NCBI GenBank assembly: GCA_002504905.1
Contig: DATY01000029.1
Location: forward strand, 71,308 to 135,307
Direction: 5' to 3'
Length of the DNA stretch: 64,000 nucleotides
DNA from: Euryarchaeota archaeon UBA605
GTDB taxonomy: Archaea > Thermoplasmatota > Poseidoniia > Poseidoniales > Thalassarchaeaceae
The notes beneath the pieces are model-generated. The model saw only the letters and a list, made by a program, of their open reading frames with translations, was not told where the DNA came from and made no database searches. A program made the translations under genes and the position numbers. Of this stretch, positions 16,358-26,714 are shown in pieces. Each line of letters opens with the position of its first letter. Position 1 is the first letter of the stretch.

Positions 16358-19300
16358 ATGTCAAATCAATTAAACAAAGTTACTATTTGTTTGGTAATGA
16401 CATCTCTATTAGTGCTAATGCCTCATTCAGGATTATTATCAAATTATGGAGACTATAGTGATGAAATTAAAGAAAAAAGAATTAACTCATCTTCTTCTGA
16501 TTCTGATTCGTTATGGGTAGATGGTGGGCAACCTTGGCCCCAGCCAGGTAGAACTTCTGGTAGAGAATCCACTCCGCCCAATCATGGACCTGATGGAGGA
16601 GCAGGATTGGGTGCTCCAGATAATATTACAGAATTACAGTCGATAGTAGACCCTGTAATCAACTGGCAATATAGCAATTATATTTATTCTACAGATGCGT
16701 TTGCTACTCCAATTGCTGACCTATCTGAATCAATTGTATCCGACGAAGATTCTGATGAAAGATGTGGAGGAGACTCATTATTCACTGTAATCATACAAAC
16801 AGAAGATGTTGGAGGAAGCTTGCATAGTTTCCTTAGAATAATAGAAGGAGAAGATGCAGATCTTGCCTGGGAAGTTGACCTAGGAGAAACTGATGAAATT
16901 AAGGCATCTCCAGTAGTTGTAGATTTAGACTATGATGGGAAGCAAGAAATTCTTGTTTCCTTTGATTTAAGTGGAACATTCTATGTCAAAGGTTATTCTC
17001 CTGAATTAGTTTGTTCAGTAACCGGTTGGTCACCAGGAGGTAGTCATGTCACTGAATTATTGTGGACATACTCAGATTCTACGTTAATGATTGGAAGTAC
17101 TGATGGCCCTTACGTCAGTAATGCGTATGGCGGACACAAGCCTACTGCCCAGCCTCTACTTGCAGATCTAGACTTGGATGGAACAGCGGAATTAGTACTT
17201 TCATTAATTGAGAAAAATTCTGAAGAACCAGTAATCTTAGCATTAGATATCACCGGGACTTCTGCAACCTCCATATGGGAGAAAACATTGGATAAAGGAA
17301 CACATCCATCAGATCCAACATTTGTACAAACTGATGAAAATACTGCTTTCGTGATTTTAACTTCTGTTCAGAGTTCTACAAGTGCAATGTGGCTGTGGAA
17401 ACTTGATGCAGCGGATGGTGACTCAAATTGGGATGGGAAATCATTGGAAAATCTAAATAATTTTGATTCCAATGTACCTCACATTAGGCTTCCAGGACCT
17501 GTGATTGCAAATTTAGATTCTGATGACGCTATGGAGATGGTGGTTACAATACCATCTGATTTTGACGGTAGTAGTGCAGCATATGGTGCTGAATATTACG
17601 GTATTGAAATTAGCGATGGTACAAAAATTTGGGATTTTGAGGCCTCAAACGGTTATGCGGATTCTGCACCTATAGTTATTGATACTGATGAAGACGGAGA
17701 TCATGACAGAGTTTGTTGGATTACTTGGACTACTAACAGTTGGAACACGAATAGAGATGGTTTCGCAGGATGTCATGATGACACTGACGGAACCAATCCT
17801 CAAGAAGCATGGAGTAAAGAAATTCTTGAACCACAAGGAGCGCCGAATGACGGAATTGCAGTTTCTTCACCTATTTGGATGAATATAGATGACTCTGACG
17901 AACCAGAATTAATTGTGCCATATGGTAGAGAATTAAGGGCTTATGATGGAGAATTAGGAACTATGGCTGGAATAAACTCTTTCTGGAGTGAACCAATTGC
18001 AATTAACCATAGACTTTGGGCATCACCATCATTAGCAGATATTGATGGAGATGCAACTTTAGATTTAATTCTTGGAGATACCGTCATTTCAAATCAAGTA
18101 GCTGATATAAGGCCTCAATTGGATGGAAGAAGCATAGAGTTCAGCCCAGTTGCTCCAGACCCAGGAGAAATGGTAACTATCACAGTATCTTTTGAAAATT
18201 CAGGTACCGCAGAAACTGATGAGGATTCAGATGTTATCTTATATGCTGATAATCAGATCATAGCTCAAGAAAGATTTGGGAATATGCAACCTGTTGATCC
18301 AACAGGTTCAGGTTCTCTATCTACATTTACTGTAGAATGGTCAGGAAATCTAGGTGAACATGAATTCAAACTAGTTTTAGACCCTTACAGGAACATTACA
18401 CAATCTAGATACGATAATGATATTCATATTACGACATTGAGCATAGTTAATCCATATAATGCTAGTTTTGAGATCCCCACTGAACCAACCGTTGTCACAC
18501 CCGGTGAAAACTCACTATTTACTCCAAATATTCGTTCTACAGGTAGGTTAGCAGGAATATGGAGCCTATCCGTAGACGACACAAATCTACCGGAAGGATG
18601 GACGTGGAGCGATGAAACTACTGATGGCTTAGATTCAATTCAGATAGGAGTTGGGCAAATATGGAGTCCGAATCTGAGAATATTTGCACCGAGTGATGCA
18701 TTAGGTTCTGACTCGGGTTACTTGACCCTAACATTAACTTTAGATGACGATAACAATGTTTCAATCTCTGCACTAGCAGCGGTGGAAGCAAATAGAACTA
18801 GAGGTCTCTCAATTAGAGGGCCCGATGGGACTGCAAATACTCATGGATATGGTCTAACTGGAGAATACGCAGAGGCATGGATACTAATTCATAATTTAGG
18901 AAATGCATTGGAAAATCAAATTATTATGTCTTGGGATACAACTTCATGGGGTAATGATCTGAAATTATATGATTTAGAAGGAAATCAAATTCCTGCTCTA
19001 ACTCTAGAACCAGATGAGATAATTTATGTCACTGCAAGACTGGATGTACCTAGTAATGCAAATTTGGGAGATTCAGTTAGTACACCTCTAGAAATGTGTG
19101 TTAGCGAGAATATATGTCAAACAATCGATATCTCATTCACCGCTACTGGCGTGACCACAGATGTACATCAGAGAACCGTTCCCGGCAGGACATTGTCATG
19201 GGATATTTCAGCAGACATGCCTGTTGGGGAGAATCAACTTGAATGGTCTATGAATGATGCAGGATTAGTGATTCCAGGATGGTCTTGGAGTACGACCGGC

Positions 19301-22006
19301 GATTTAGAAATAGTTGATGAATTACTAATTCTTACTAGATCAGGGTCATCAAGAGTCTATGGAACAATAATATTGAATTTACCTAATGATGCTCCTCCAT
19401 CATACCATACATTCATTGAACAAAGTAGTCAATCAACAGATCATATCTTACAATTCTCACTCGAAGTATTACAAATTTATCGAGCTGATTTGACAATTAC
19501 TTCTCCAATAGAACAACCATATGAAGTTGAAGTTGAGGAAGATGTTCTAGTTATGATAAAGTTAGAGAATCCAGGAAATGGATTCGATACTTTCATATTA
19601 AGTTCAGAACTAGTTACAAACCTCAATAATGAGGAAGAATTTGAAGTAACAGTTTCATTTACTAGCAGTACAGTGTCGTTGGGTCCTGGAAGTCTTCAAA
19701 CAATCCCAGTAATAGTTAGCCTACCAGAGAATACTCCGGCAAATACAGAAATCGAAATTCTGATTATCATGACATCTCAGGGAAATCAAAGTGTAGAAGA
19801 TTCGGAAATTATTTCACTCTCAGCGAAACAAGACCATAGGTGGGAGATAAATGGGGAGTACCTAGGGATTAATCTCAGAAATAGCACTATAATAACATCT
19901 CCAGGAGAGTTAGGAGAAGTGATCTTGAATGCTAAGAATATTGGAAATCTAGAAGACGATATTTCTCTTGAAACATCAATCAATATCATATATTCAGGTT
20001 CTGATGATTCACGAGGATGGAATGCTTCTGGGACGGCAATTCAAGGTGTTGGAGTTAATGAAACTGGAAATCCTTCTGTATCTTGGTCGGTGCCTAATGG
20101 TGCTTGGAATGGAACAATAATGCAAATTACGGTAAATGCTAACGCTAGAGGAGAGATTGTAGATACAATAATCTTCGATGTAGAAGTACCTCATATCAAG
20201 GAATGGAGGGCGATTTCAAGTCAAGTTGATTTAGAAATTGATCCAGGGGGTTCATCAATTGATATCGAGATAATGCAATTGGGCAATTCGCCATCAAATG
20301 CATATTCAAATGTATATGTGAATGGTTCAAATGACTGGATAGTTGAGACACCAGAAGAATTGCCAGTTTTATCTCCGGGAGAAAGTGCATTCATGACATT
20401 GAATATCACACCCCCAGAAAATGCCCAACATGGTAAAACTGTTGAGCTACATATCAGACTTAGAGAAGGCAACTCGTTATCTGAAACTATAGTTCCGTTA
20501 AGAGTTGCTGTAATTCACCAATTTGATTTATCAGGTCAAGGACCATGGGTTGTTTCAGAACATGGAGGTTTTCCTCATGCAACATTACTCAATGAAGGAA
20601 ATGCTCCAACTACTATTACAATTAATGTTAGAAGTTTACCATCTGGATGGGAAGTAACAGGTGAAACAACTACTGTATTAGCAGTTGGAGAACTAAAAGG
20701 ACTTCCTATTGAATTGATACCAGATTCAAATTGGGATGGAAGTACGTACACAATAAAAATAGAAGCTATTGATGATTTAGGCAATGTTGATGAAATATTA
20801 CTAGATACTGTAAAACAAAATTATTCTTGGGCAATGTCCCCCATTATTACAATGATTAGTGGCGATAATACTCTGTTAAAGATTCATGGAACAGATTCTG
20901 AATCTTCTGTTATTGATGGAAGTCAAGGATTACTGAACTGGGAGGGCAGTGGTGGTTGGTTATGGTTAGCCTCTCAGTCTGTCCAAGATGGAGAAATAAC
21001 CATTGATTCAAATGAAGGATTAGTTTATTCTTCTTACATTTCTGAGGAGGTTAGCAGAGAAGGTAATTGTTTCTTATTAGGACAACAGGGCGACATTACT
21101 GCATATTGTAGTATTTTCAATGGAACTGGAAATTTTGACTACACCTTGATGTTAATTGATGATAATGGAAAACTTCTAGACTCTTACTCAAATACATTGG
21201 AGCATAACGCTTCTCTAGAAAGATTGAATCTAACTGCTACTAATTGGAATCCAGAACCAGGAAAAAGAAGTCTGATTTTGAGGGCTCTGGACTCCAGAGG
21301 CATAGAGTTCATTAGTACAGAAAAAGAATTTGAAATCCGGAGAAGTGATTGGAATATAGGCCTAACAGGAATTGAACTGGTAGGGACTGGAAGTAATCAG
21401 CAAGTTCAAATCACAACTATTAGAGAAAATCAAAATCTTCTTACTAACGCAGATTGCTTACTTGAAGTAAGAATACCCTCACAAGGATATAATGAAAAAC
21501 ATATTATGGACCCCTCGGCTGTCTATTTCTTACCTAAAATAGATCGTCCGAATAATATTCCTGATGGAGATGAATTGATAGTACAATTTAGTTGTGCATT
21601 CCCATGGGATATTGAATCAGACTCAACAGATAATGAACAGAGAATAATTTTGACAGAAGGATCGGATGAAAATGATGGAATCGAAGATTTAGAGACAGGG
21701 ATAGCAGCAGCAGCTTTGGTAATCGGAGTTTCTATAGCATTAGCTTGGTTAGTGAAAAATCATAGGGAAAGAAAAGAAATGATGGAAATGACTGAGAAAG
21801 CAATAAAACAGCATTTATCAAATAAGAAGAATACAATAAGTAACGTAGCAGAGCAGAAAGAGAAAACGGATCAAGAGGCTGTCGATATTATTGAGAATGT
21901 GACTGAAGAAATAATGGAAACAGTCGAAAATAAAGAAGAAAAAATAGAAGATGAAGAAGAATTAGATGAATTCGAACTCAGACTGAGAAGACTGGGTAAG
22001 TTGTAA
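16358..22006 (+). CDS. Giant secreted surface protein with FG-GAP-like and CARDB/NEW3-like domains
   Basis: From the ATG at 16358 (GAGG upstream) the protein has 1882 residues; an ATG five codons earlier is possible. A signal peptide (MSNQLNKVTICLVMTSLLVL) is followed at about residues 185-600 by Asp-rich repeats of FG-GAP/VCBS type (DLDYDGKQEILV, DLDLDGTAELVL, DTDEDGDHD). Next come many beta-sandwich modules with CARDB/NEW3 character, such as the NPGNGFDTFILS and NLGNALENQI stretches. A single transmembrane helix near residue 1775 precedes a charged, coiled-coil-like cytoplasmic tail. It is likely an anchored surface or binding protein. No catalytic motif was seen. The next gene starts 18 bases downstream. 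Confidence 0.85.
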   Translation: MSNQLNKVTICLVMTSLLVLMPHSGLLSNYGDYSDEIKEKRINSSSSDSDSLWVDGGQPWPQPGRTSGRESTPPNHGPDGGAGLGAPDNITELQSIVDPVINWQYSNYIYSTDAFATPIADLSESIVSDEDSDERCGGDSLFTVIIQTEDVGGSLHSFLRIIEGEDADLAWEVDLGETDEIKASPVVVDLDYDGKQEILVSFDLSGTFYVKGYSPELVCSVTGWSPGGSHVTELLWTYSDSTLMIGSTDGPYVSNAYGGHKPTAQPLLADLDLDGTAELVLSLIEKNSEEPVILALDITGTSATSIWEKTLDKGTHPSDPTFVQTDENTAFVILTSVQSSTSAMWLWKLDAADGDSNWDGKSLENLNNFDSNVPHIRLPGPVIANLDSDDAMEMVVTIPSDFDGSSAAYGAEYYGIEISDGTKIWDFEASNGYADSAPIVIDTDEDGDHDRVCWITWTTNSWNTNRDGFAGCHDDTDGTNPQEAWSKEILEPQGAPNDGIAVSSPIWMNIDDSDEPELIVPYGRELRAYDGELGTMAGINSFWSEPIAINHRLWASPSLADIDGDATLDLILGDTVISNQVADIRPQLDGRSIEFSPVAPDPGEMVTITVSFENSGTAETDEDSDVILYADNQIIAQERFGNMQPVDPTGSGSLSTFTVEWSGNLGEHEFKLVLDPYRNITQSRYDNDIHITTLSIVNPYNASFEIPTEPTVVTPGENSLFTPNIRSTGRLAGIWSLSVDDTNLPEGWTWSDETTDGLDSIQIGVGQIWSPNLRIFAPSDALGSDSGYLTLTLTLDDDNNVSISALAAVEANRTRGLSIRGPDGTANTHGYGLTGEYAEAWILIHNLGNALENQIIMSWDTTSWGNDLKLYDLEGNQIPALTLEPDEIIYVTARLDVPSNANLGDSVSTPLEMCVSENICQTIDISFTATGVTTDVHQRTVPGRTLSWDISADMPVGENQLEWSMNDAGLVIPGWSWSTTGDLEIVDELLILTRSGSSRVYGTIILNLPNDAPPSYHTFIEQSSQSTDHILQFSLEVLQIYRADLTITSPIEQPYEVEVEEDVLVMIKLENPGNGFDTFILSSELVTNLNNEEEFEVTVSFTSSTVSLGPGSLQTIPVIVSLPENTPANTEIEILIIMTSQGNQSVEDSEIISLSAKQDHRWEINGEYLGINLRNSTIITSPGELGEVILNAKNIGNLEDDISLETSINIIYSGSDDSRGWNASGTAIQGVGVNETGNPSVSWSVPNGAWNGTIMQITVNANARGEIVDTIIFDVEVPHIKEWRAISSQVDLEIDPGGSSIDIEIMQLGNSPSNAYSNVYVNGSNDWIVETPEELPVLSPGESAFMTLNITPPENAQHGKTVELHIRLREGNSLSETIVPLRVAVIHQFDLSGQGPWVVSEHGGFPHATLLNEGNAPTTITINVRSLPSGWEVTGETTTVLAVGELKGLPIELIPDSNWDGSTYTIKIEAIDDLGNVDEILLDTVKQNYSWAMSPIITMISGDNTLLKIHGTDSESSVIDGSQGLLNWEGSGGWLWLASQSVQDGEITIDSNEGLVYSSYISEEVSREGNCFLLGQQGDITAYCSIFNGTGNFDYTLMLIDDNGKLLDSYSNTLEHNASLERLNLTATNWNPEPGKRSLILRALDSRGIEFISTEKEFEIRRSDWNIGLTGIELVGTGSNQQVQITTIRENQNLLTNADCLLEVRIPSQGYNEKHIMDPSAVYFLPKIDRPNNIPDGDELIVQFSCAFPWDIESDSTDNEQRIILTEGSDENDGIEDLETGIAAAALVIGVSIALAWLVKNHRERKEMMEMTEKAIKQHLSNKKNTISNVAEQKEKTDQEAVDIIENVTEEIMETVENKEEKIEDEEELDEFELRLRRLGKL

Positions 22007-22024
22007 AAAATTGGGGTTTTAAAA

Positions 22025-22651
22025 ATGGGCGAATATATACCACCATCGGCTTTTTATACATTTGATCCGATTAGATATGATCCAATTTTGTTAATAGAAC
22101 CAATCCTATCATCTATAGGTGGAGATCATAAAGAAATTAAGAAAATAGTTCAATATTCTAATGAAATAAAAAATCTGATTGAGGGGAAAGAATCACCATA
22201 TGATCATTCTACAATGTTATTCCTAACTGCAATAGATTGGAAGGAGGGAGGAGGAACTCCGGAGCCCCTAGATAACGGAATTGCAAGAGATAGAATTGGT
22301 AGATTCCCCAGCGATACCGGAAATGCGATAGAATACATTCTTGAATTTACTAAAGAGAAAGAAGGAGAATTCTTTTTTCATGAATTACTGATAAAATTGA
22401 CTAATGGATTATCTCCTGAAAATCTCGGAGAAGAAGGATTTGATAGAGGATTTGCCGGCATGGAACTTCTAGGATGGATAAATCATGAAGAAGTGGGACT
22501 ACTATTACGTTCAATGCAAAGTGGTAAATGGATTATTAAATCTAAGGAAACAATTGACGGAGGTGTTAGAGACTCACTGCGTCACTTACAGACATTACTA
22601 AAGGCTGCAAATAGAAGGAAGTGCGGTATTTTAATGCGTAGACATCATTAA
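22025..22651 (+). CDS. Hypothetical protein downstream of the giant surface protein
   Basis: A 208-residue soluble protein, mostly helical, with no signal peptide, membrane helix or Cys motif. It begins MGEYIPPSAFYTFDPIRYDP, an unusually Tyr/Pro-rich start. The last residues are basic (NRRKCGILMRRHH). I do not recognise a family. It lies 18 bases after the surface-protein gene and is probably co-transcribed with it. It ends immediately before the convergent purC. Confidence 0.65.
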   Translation: MGEYIPPSAFYTFDPIRYDPILLIEPILSSIGGDHKEIKKIVQYSNEIKNLIEGKESPYDHSTMLFLTAIDWKEGGGTPEPLDNGIARDRIGRFPSDTGNAIEYILEFTKEKEGEFFFHELLIKLTNGLSPENLGEEGFDRGFAGMELLGWINHEEVGLLLRSMQSGKWIIKSKETIDGGVRDSLRHLQTLLKAANRRKCGILMRRHH

Positions 22652-23563
22652 TCAGAATTGATTTCCAGTTAATCTCGTATACATATCTGAATACAAATCT
22701 GCTGTCTTGTCAATTATCTCTTGAGGTAAAGCAGGTATTGGTGGTTCTTCCGTACCTTCTTCTCTAGCTTTATACAATTCATTATGATGCCCTGTAGAAA
22801 GATAATGTCCTCGTACAAACTCTTTCGAAAGTTGAACTATTTCTCCTTCCTTATATTTCTCAGCGTCCCACCATCGATCTTCATCTAAAGTTCCGAAGGA
22901 GTCTACCAGTACAGGGACACGATTGACCCCTAATGCAAATTCTTTTTTGCCATCAACATGAATCAATCCTCTTTTACCAGCTTCTGTTTCAATAATTTTA
23001 TCGACTTGAACCACAATTGAAAGTATCGAATCGAACTCCTCATCTGTCAAATTAGAAATTTCTAAGGCTTCTTTCCTATCTAACAGTCTATCAAACTTCT
23101 CAAACTTGGTTGAAACCTCCAGATAAGGTTCGGGCAATTTGATTCCTTCATACAGAGCTGTACCTGGCTCAAAACCAAACTCTTCAGCAGAAGCATCTCC
23201 TCTTTCATATCTTCTCCAACCAGAGCCGGCAAGATAATGTCTGCAAATTACTTCAAGAGGGACGAATACATTTTCTTGATTTTTTGAGATTGCCCCAGGC
23301 TCTCTAATCACGTCAAAACGACGAGCTCTAACACGATCAGGAGCATTCATTTCAATTACATGTGTATCGCATATACCCGCCTTCTCAACTAATTCGAACC
23401 AGTAACAAGAAGTTCTATTCAATGATTCACCTTTCCTAGGAATTAAACTTGGTATTATTTGATCGAAAACACTAATTTGATCAGTGTATCGAAATTCAAT
23501 GATATCCGGATCCTCAGTACTCCATACTTGCTTTACTTTGCCATGATACAACATCTCTACCAT
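22652..23563 (-). CDS. purC: Phosphoribosylaminoimidazole-succinocarboxamide synthase (SAICAR synthase)
   Basis: The enzyme joins CAIR and aspartate using ATP in purine synthesis. Family signatures are present: MLYHGKVKQVWSTEDPD at the N-terminus, the ATP-grasp-like RRFDVIREPGAI region, LEVICRHYLAGSGWRRY, LPEPYLEVSTKFEKFDR, GLIHVDGKKEFAL and LVDSFGTLDEDRWW. About 303 residues is the size of the longer, eukaryote/bacterial-like PurC forms. Three ATGs are possible (23581, 23563, 23554); the middle one is used. PurF of the same pathway lies at 62325. Confidence 0.93.
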   Translation of the reverse strand: MVEMLYHGKVKQVWSTEDPDIIEFRYTDQISVFDQIIPSLIPRKGESLNRTSCYWFELVEKAGICDTHVIEMNAPDRVRARRFDVIREPGAISKNQENVFVPLEVICRHYLAGSGWRRYERGDASAEEFGFEPGTALYEGIKLPEPYLEVSTKFEKFDRLLDRKEALEISNLTDEEFDSILSIVVQVDKIIETEAGKRGLIHVDGKKEFALGVNRVPVLVDSFGTLDEDRWWDAEKYKEGEIVQLSKEFVRGHYLSTGHHNELYKAREEGTEEPPIPALPQEIIDKTADLYSDMYTRLTGNQF

Positions 23564-23623
23564 GCCTCTGTTCGGTAGCATTAACCCAATGAATATTACT
23601 AATGAATAATCAGAAAAAAAAAA

Positions 23624-24499
23624 CTATCTAAACATAGATTCAGTAGCCTTAATTGTATTTGTCATAAGCATTGCAATGGTCATTGGACCTACTCCTCCAG
23701 GCACTGGAGTAATGTGACCTGCAACATTAAAAGCGCCTGAATCTACATCACCAGCTAATCTATATCCACTTTTCCTAGAAGAATCTTGTATACGATTAAT
23801 TCCTACATCTATTACAGTAGCACCTGGCTTTATCCAATCAGACTTTACAAACTCAGGCCTACCTATTGCAGCAACTACCAAATCTGCCTCTCTACAGATA
23901 TCAGGAAGATTTTTTGTTCTTGAATGAGCGATTGTTACTGTTGCATCGATTCCTCTTTGGGCGAGAAGAATTGACATTGGCATACCTACGATTCTGGATC
24001 GACCAATGACCAGAGCATTTTTTCCAGATAAATCAATATTTGAAAGTTCCAAAATCTTCATTATTCCAGCAGGAGTACATGGTAAAAGACCCGAAGAGTC
24101 ACCTTGAACTAATCTACCTAGATTCATCTTATGAAATCCATCTACATCTTTTTCAGGTAAAATTGCATCTGTAATCATTGATTCATTAATTCCTTCCGGA
24201 AGAGGACTTTGAACCAAGATTCCATGCACTGAATTATCAGAATTGAGCTTATGAATTATAGCTAAAATTTCTTCCTCTGATATTTCACCATCTAAGTCAA
24301 TTCTAGTACTTTTGATACCACATCTTTCACAAGCCATCTCTTTGTTCCTAACATAAACATGGCTGGCTGGATCATCCCCAACAATAACTACTGCTAAATG
24401 AGGAAATATATCCCTACTTTGAAGATTAATTATTTGATTATGGAGTTGTTCTTCTATCATACGGCCTATTTTTTTTCCGTCTAAAACCGTCGCGGACAT
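23624..24499 (-). CDS. folD: Methylenetetrahydrofolate dehydrogenase/cyclohydrolase FolD
   Basis: A bifunctional enzyme interconverting 5,10-methylene- and 10-formyl-tetrahydrofolate. The ATG at 24499 gives 291 residues, the normal size; the longer frame runs into tRNA-Thr and is rejected. Visible signatures are the active-site region SHVYVRNKEMACERCGI (Tyr and Lys), GILVQSPLPEGI, the PCTPAGI loop, the NADP site NALVIGRSRIVGMP and the ending GHITPVPGGVGPMTIAMLM. Next to purC it fits one-carbon supply for purines. Confidence 0.95.
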   Translation of the reverse strand: MSATVLDGKKIGRMIEEQLHNQIINLQSRDIFPHLAVVIVGDDPASHVYVRNKEMACERCGIKSTRIDLDGEISEEEILAIIHKLNSDNSVHGILVQSPLPEGINESMITDAILPEKDVDGFHKMNLGRLVQGDSSGLLPCTPAGIMKILELSNIDLSGKNALVIGRSRIVGMPMSILLAQRGIDATVTIAHSRTKNLPDICREADLVVAAIGRPEFVKSDWIKPGATVIDVGINRIQDSSRKSGYRLAGDVDSGAFNVAGHITPVPGGVGPMTIAMLMTNTIKATESMFR

Positions 24500-24567
24500 A
24501 ATCGATTCGGAAGGCTCTATACTCTTCACGTTGACGGAAGAGAATCTTGCAGATGATGGATTGTTAT

Positions 24568-24644
<77 letters not shown>

Positions 24645-24777
24645 TTGAATCGCCGAGGACGTTTAACATTTGAACCCTACACCTTGTAATCATGAAATTA
24701 TCCGGTGAATTGATGGGTAAAACCATCTACGCCAATACATGGAAAGAGAAGGGGGTGATTATCCTCAACGGAGCTAC

Positions 24778-25161
24778 ATGAAATTAAATATCGTAATTTC
24801 TGGATGGTTGTGCATTTTACTTGGAAGTTTACTATTATTTTCCTCAGGAGAATCCTCACTCATTCTATCTATTGCAGCACCAATTTCTGTATTGGGACTA
24901 GTTCTACTAATTCTTGGTTTAATGTACAAGGATGAAAATAGTGTTAATAGTGAAGAAATTTTATCATGGGAACCTGATAAAACTCAAATGCCTGAATCTG
25001 GGAGAGTGATGTACAGAATAGATACTACGCTAATTGAACCTATTAGAACTTCAATATTATGTGGGAAATGTGGTAACATCTATTGGGAAGAGGGGGTTAA
25101 ACCGAAGAGTTTTGATTGCCCAGATTGTCTAATCACACTTTGGTATGAAGAAGAAGAATGA
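24778..25161 (+). CDS. Small membrane protein with C-terminal zinc ribbon
   Basis: From the ATG at 24778 (GGAG four bases upstream) the protein has 127 residues; an in-frame ATG at 24739 would add 13. Two hydrophobic helices (about residues 3-22 and 28-48) are followed by a soluble part and a zinc ribbon with CGKCG and CPDC. The C-terminus is acidic (WYEEEE). The family is unknown. It lies just upstream of pheS in the same direction, with 59 bases between. Confidence 0.65.
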   Translation: MKLNIVISGWLCILLGSLLLFSSGESSLILSIAAPISVLGLVLLILGLMYKDENSVNSEEILSWEPDKTQMPESGRVMYRIDTTLIEPIRTSILCGKCGNIYWEEGVKPKSFDCPDCLITLWYEEEE

Positions 25162-25220
25162 TTACTACTTTAAGCAACCATCAAGAGTAATCACTCTTTC
25201 GATGTTTAAGGAGGGGACCT

Positions 25221-26714
25221 ATGACACTAGGAAATAATGAGAAAAAAATGCTACGTTGTATGCGTTCTAAAGAAAATCATATTTGGACTCTTGAAGAGAT
25301 ATTAGAAATCACAAAATGGAAAGATCAAGTTCACGTTGCTGGTGCTGGAAAATCACTAGATGAACACGAATTTGTAGAAACTACTGAGAGACATTTGAAA
25401 TTTATTACTCTGGGTTCAGAAGGACTTAATGCCTTGGAAAATGAGTTACTTGAGAAAAGAATTTGGGAGTGGATACTTTCACAAAAAGAAAAAAATAGGA
25501 CAATGAATGAATTATTCAAAGCAGGTTTTGAGAGACATGAAGCTGGGCCCGGGATAGGACTGTTGAAATCAATAGGGGTATCTATTGAAAAAGGAATTTT
25601 TACTTTTGTTAACGAAGAAGAAATTACAATAAAAATTTCTGAACGGGTTGATTTTATTAAAAAAATATCTATGGGAAAATTAGATTACAATGATTTAGAT
25701 AAAGGATTAATTGAACATTTTTCTGGCAGAAAGAATTTGATTAATATCGAAGAAAATATTTTAAGAGAATGGAAACTTACCGAAAAAGGGATTAATATTT
25801 CTGAAAATGAGTTAGAAGAAGTTCAACTAATTGGAGAGATTACCCCAGAATTTTTACAAAATGAAGGTTGGAAAAACGCATCATACAAAGAATTTGATAT
25901 CAATGCAGAAACTCCCATTCCTGTCGGAGGAAGACCACATCCAATGCAATCTCTAATTGAAAGGATAAGGTCGGTTTTCTTAGAGATGGGTTTCTCAGAA
26001 ATAGAAGGAAATTATGTTCAATCAGCAGGTTGGAATATGGATGCTCTTTTTATTCCTCAATCACATCCAGCAAGAACTATGCAAGATACTTTCTATCTTG
26101 ATGAGCCAGAAAAAATAGATATTCCTGAGGAAATGTTAGAATTATGGGCATCAGTTCATGAAAATGGGCACGATACTGGAAGTTTAGGTTGGGGTTCAAA
26201 ATTTGATAAAGAAGAGGCGAAAAAAGGACTATTAAGAACTCATACAACTGTTAATACTGTGAAATATATCGCGGAAAATCCAGTGAGCCCCTCACGTGTA
26301 TTTGGAATTGGAAGAGTATTCAGGCAAGAAACAATCGACAGAACGCATTTACCCGAATTTCATCAAATCGAAGGAATAATTCATGAGCCGAATGCGAGTC
26401 TACCAATGTTAATCTCAACTTTGAAAACATTCTATTCAAAAATGGGCTATCCTAATGTAAGAGTTAGGCCAGCATATTTCCCATACACTGAACCAAGTGT
26501 GGAAGTAGAGGTATATTGGAGAGGTAAATGGTTAGAATTGGGTGGTGCTGGAATTTTTAGACCAGAAGTAACAGAACCTCTTGGTAGCGAATGGCCTGTT
26601 TGCGCCTGGGGAATGGGCCTGGAAAGGTTAGCTATGCTAGTTCTGGAGTTAGACGATATTCGTGAACTTTACCAACCCGACTTAGAGCGATTAAGTCGAA
26701 TGCCAATTCTTTGA
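25221..26714 (+). CDS. pheS: Phenylalanyl-tRNA synthetase alpha subunit
   Basis: The 497-residue protein has the archaeal/eukaryotic PheS layout. Helix-turn-helix-like modules at about residues 1-190 are followed by a class II catalytic core with motif 2 (VFGIGRVFRQETIDRTHLPE), FHQIEGIIHEP, RPAYFPYTEPSVEVEV and motif 3 (GMGLERLAMLVL). With PheT it charges tRNA-Phe; pheT is not in this window. A strong AAGGAGG site precedes the ATG. Its last 83 bases overlap the end of the convergent hydrolase gene. Confidence 0.96.
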   Translation: MTLGNNEKKMLRCMRSKENHIWTLEEILEITKWKDQVHVAGAGKSLDEHEFVETTERHLKFITLGSEGLNALENELLEKRIWEWILSQKEKNRTMNELFKAGFERHEAGPGIGLLKSIGVSIEKGIFTFVNEEEITIKISERVDFIKKISMGKLDYNDLDKGLIEHFSGRKNLINIEENILREWKLTEKGINISENELEEVQLIGEITPEFLQNEGWKNASYKEFDINAETPIPVGGRPHPMQSLIERIRSVFLEMGFSEIEGNYVQSAGWNMDALFIPQSHPARTMQDTFYLDEPEKIDIPEEMLELWASVHENGHDTGSLGWGSKFDKEEAKKGLLRTHTTVNTVKYIAENPVSPSRVFGIGRVFRQETIDRTHLPEFHQIEGIIHEPNASLPMLISTLKTFYSKMGYPNVRVRPAYFPYTEPSVEVEVYWRGKWLELGGAGIFRPEVTEPLGSEWPVCAWGMGLERLAMLVLELDDIRELYQPDLERLSRMPIL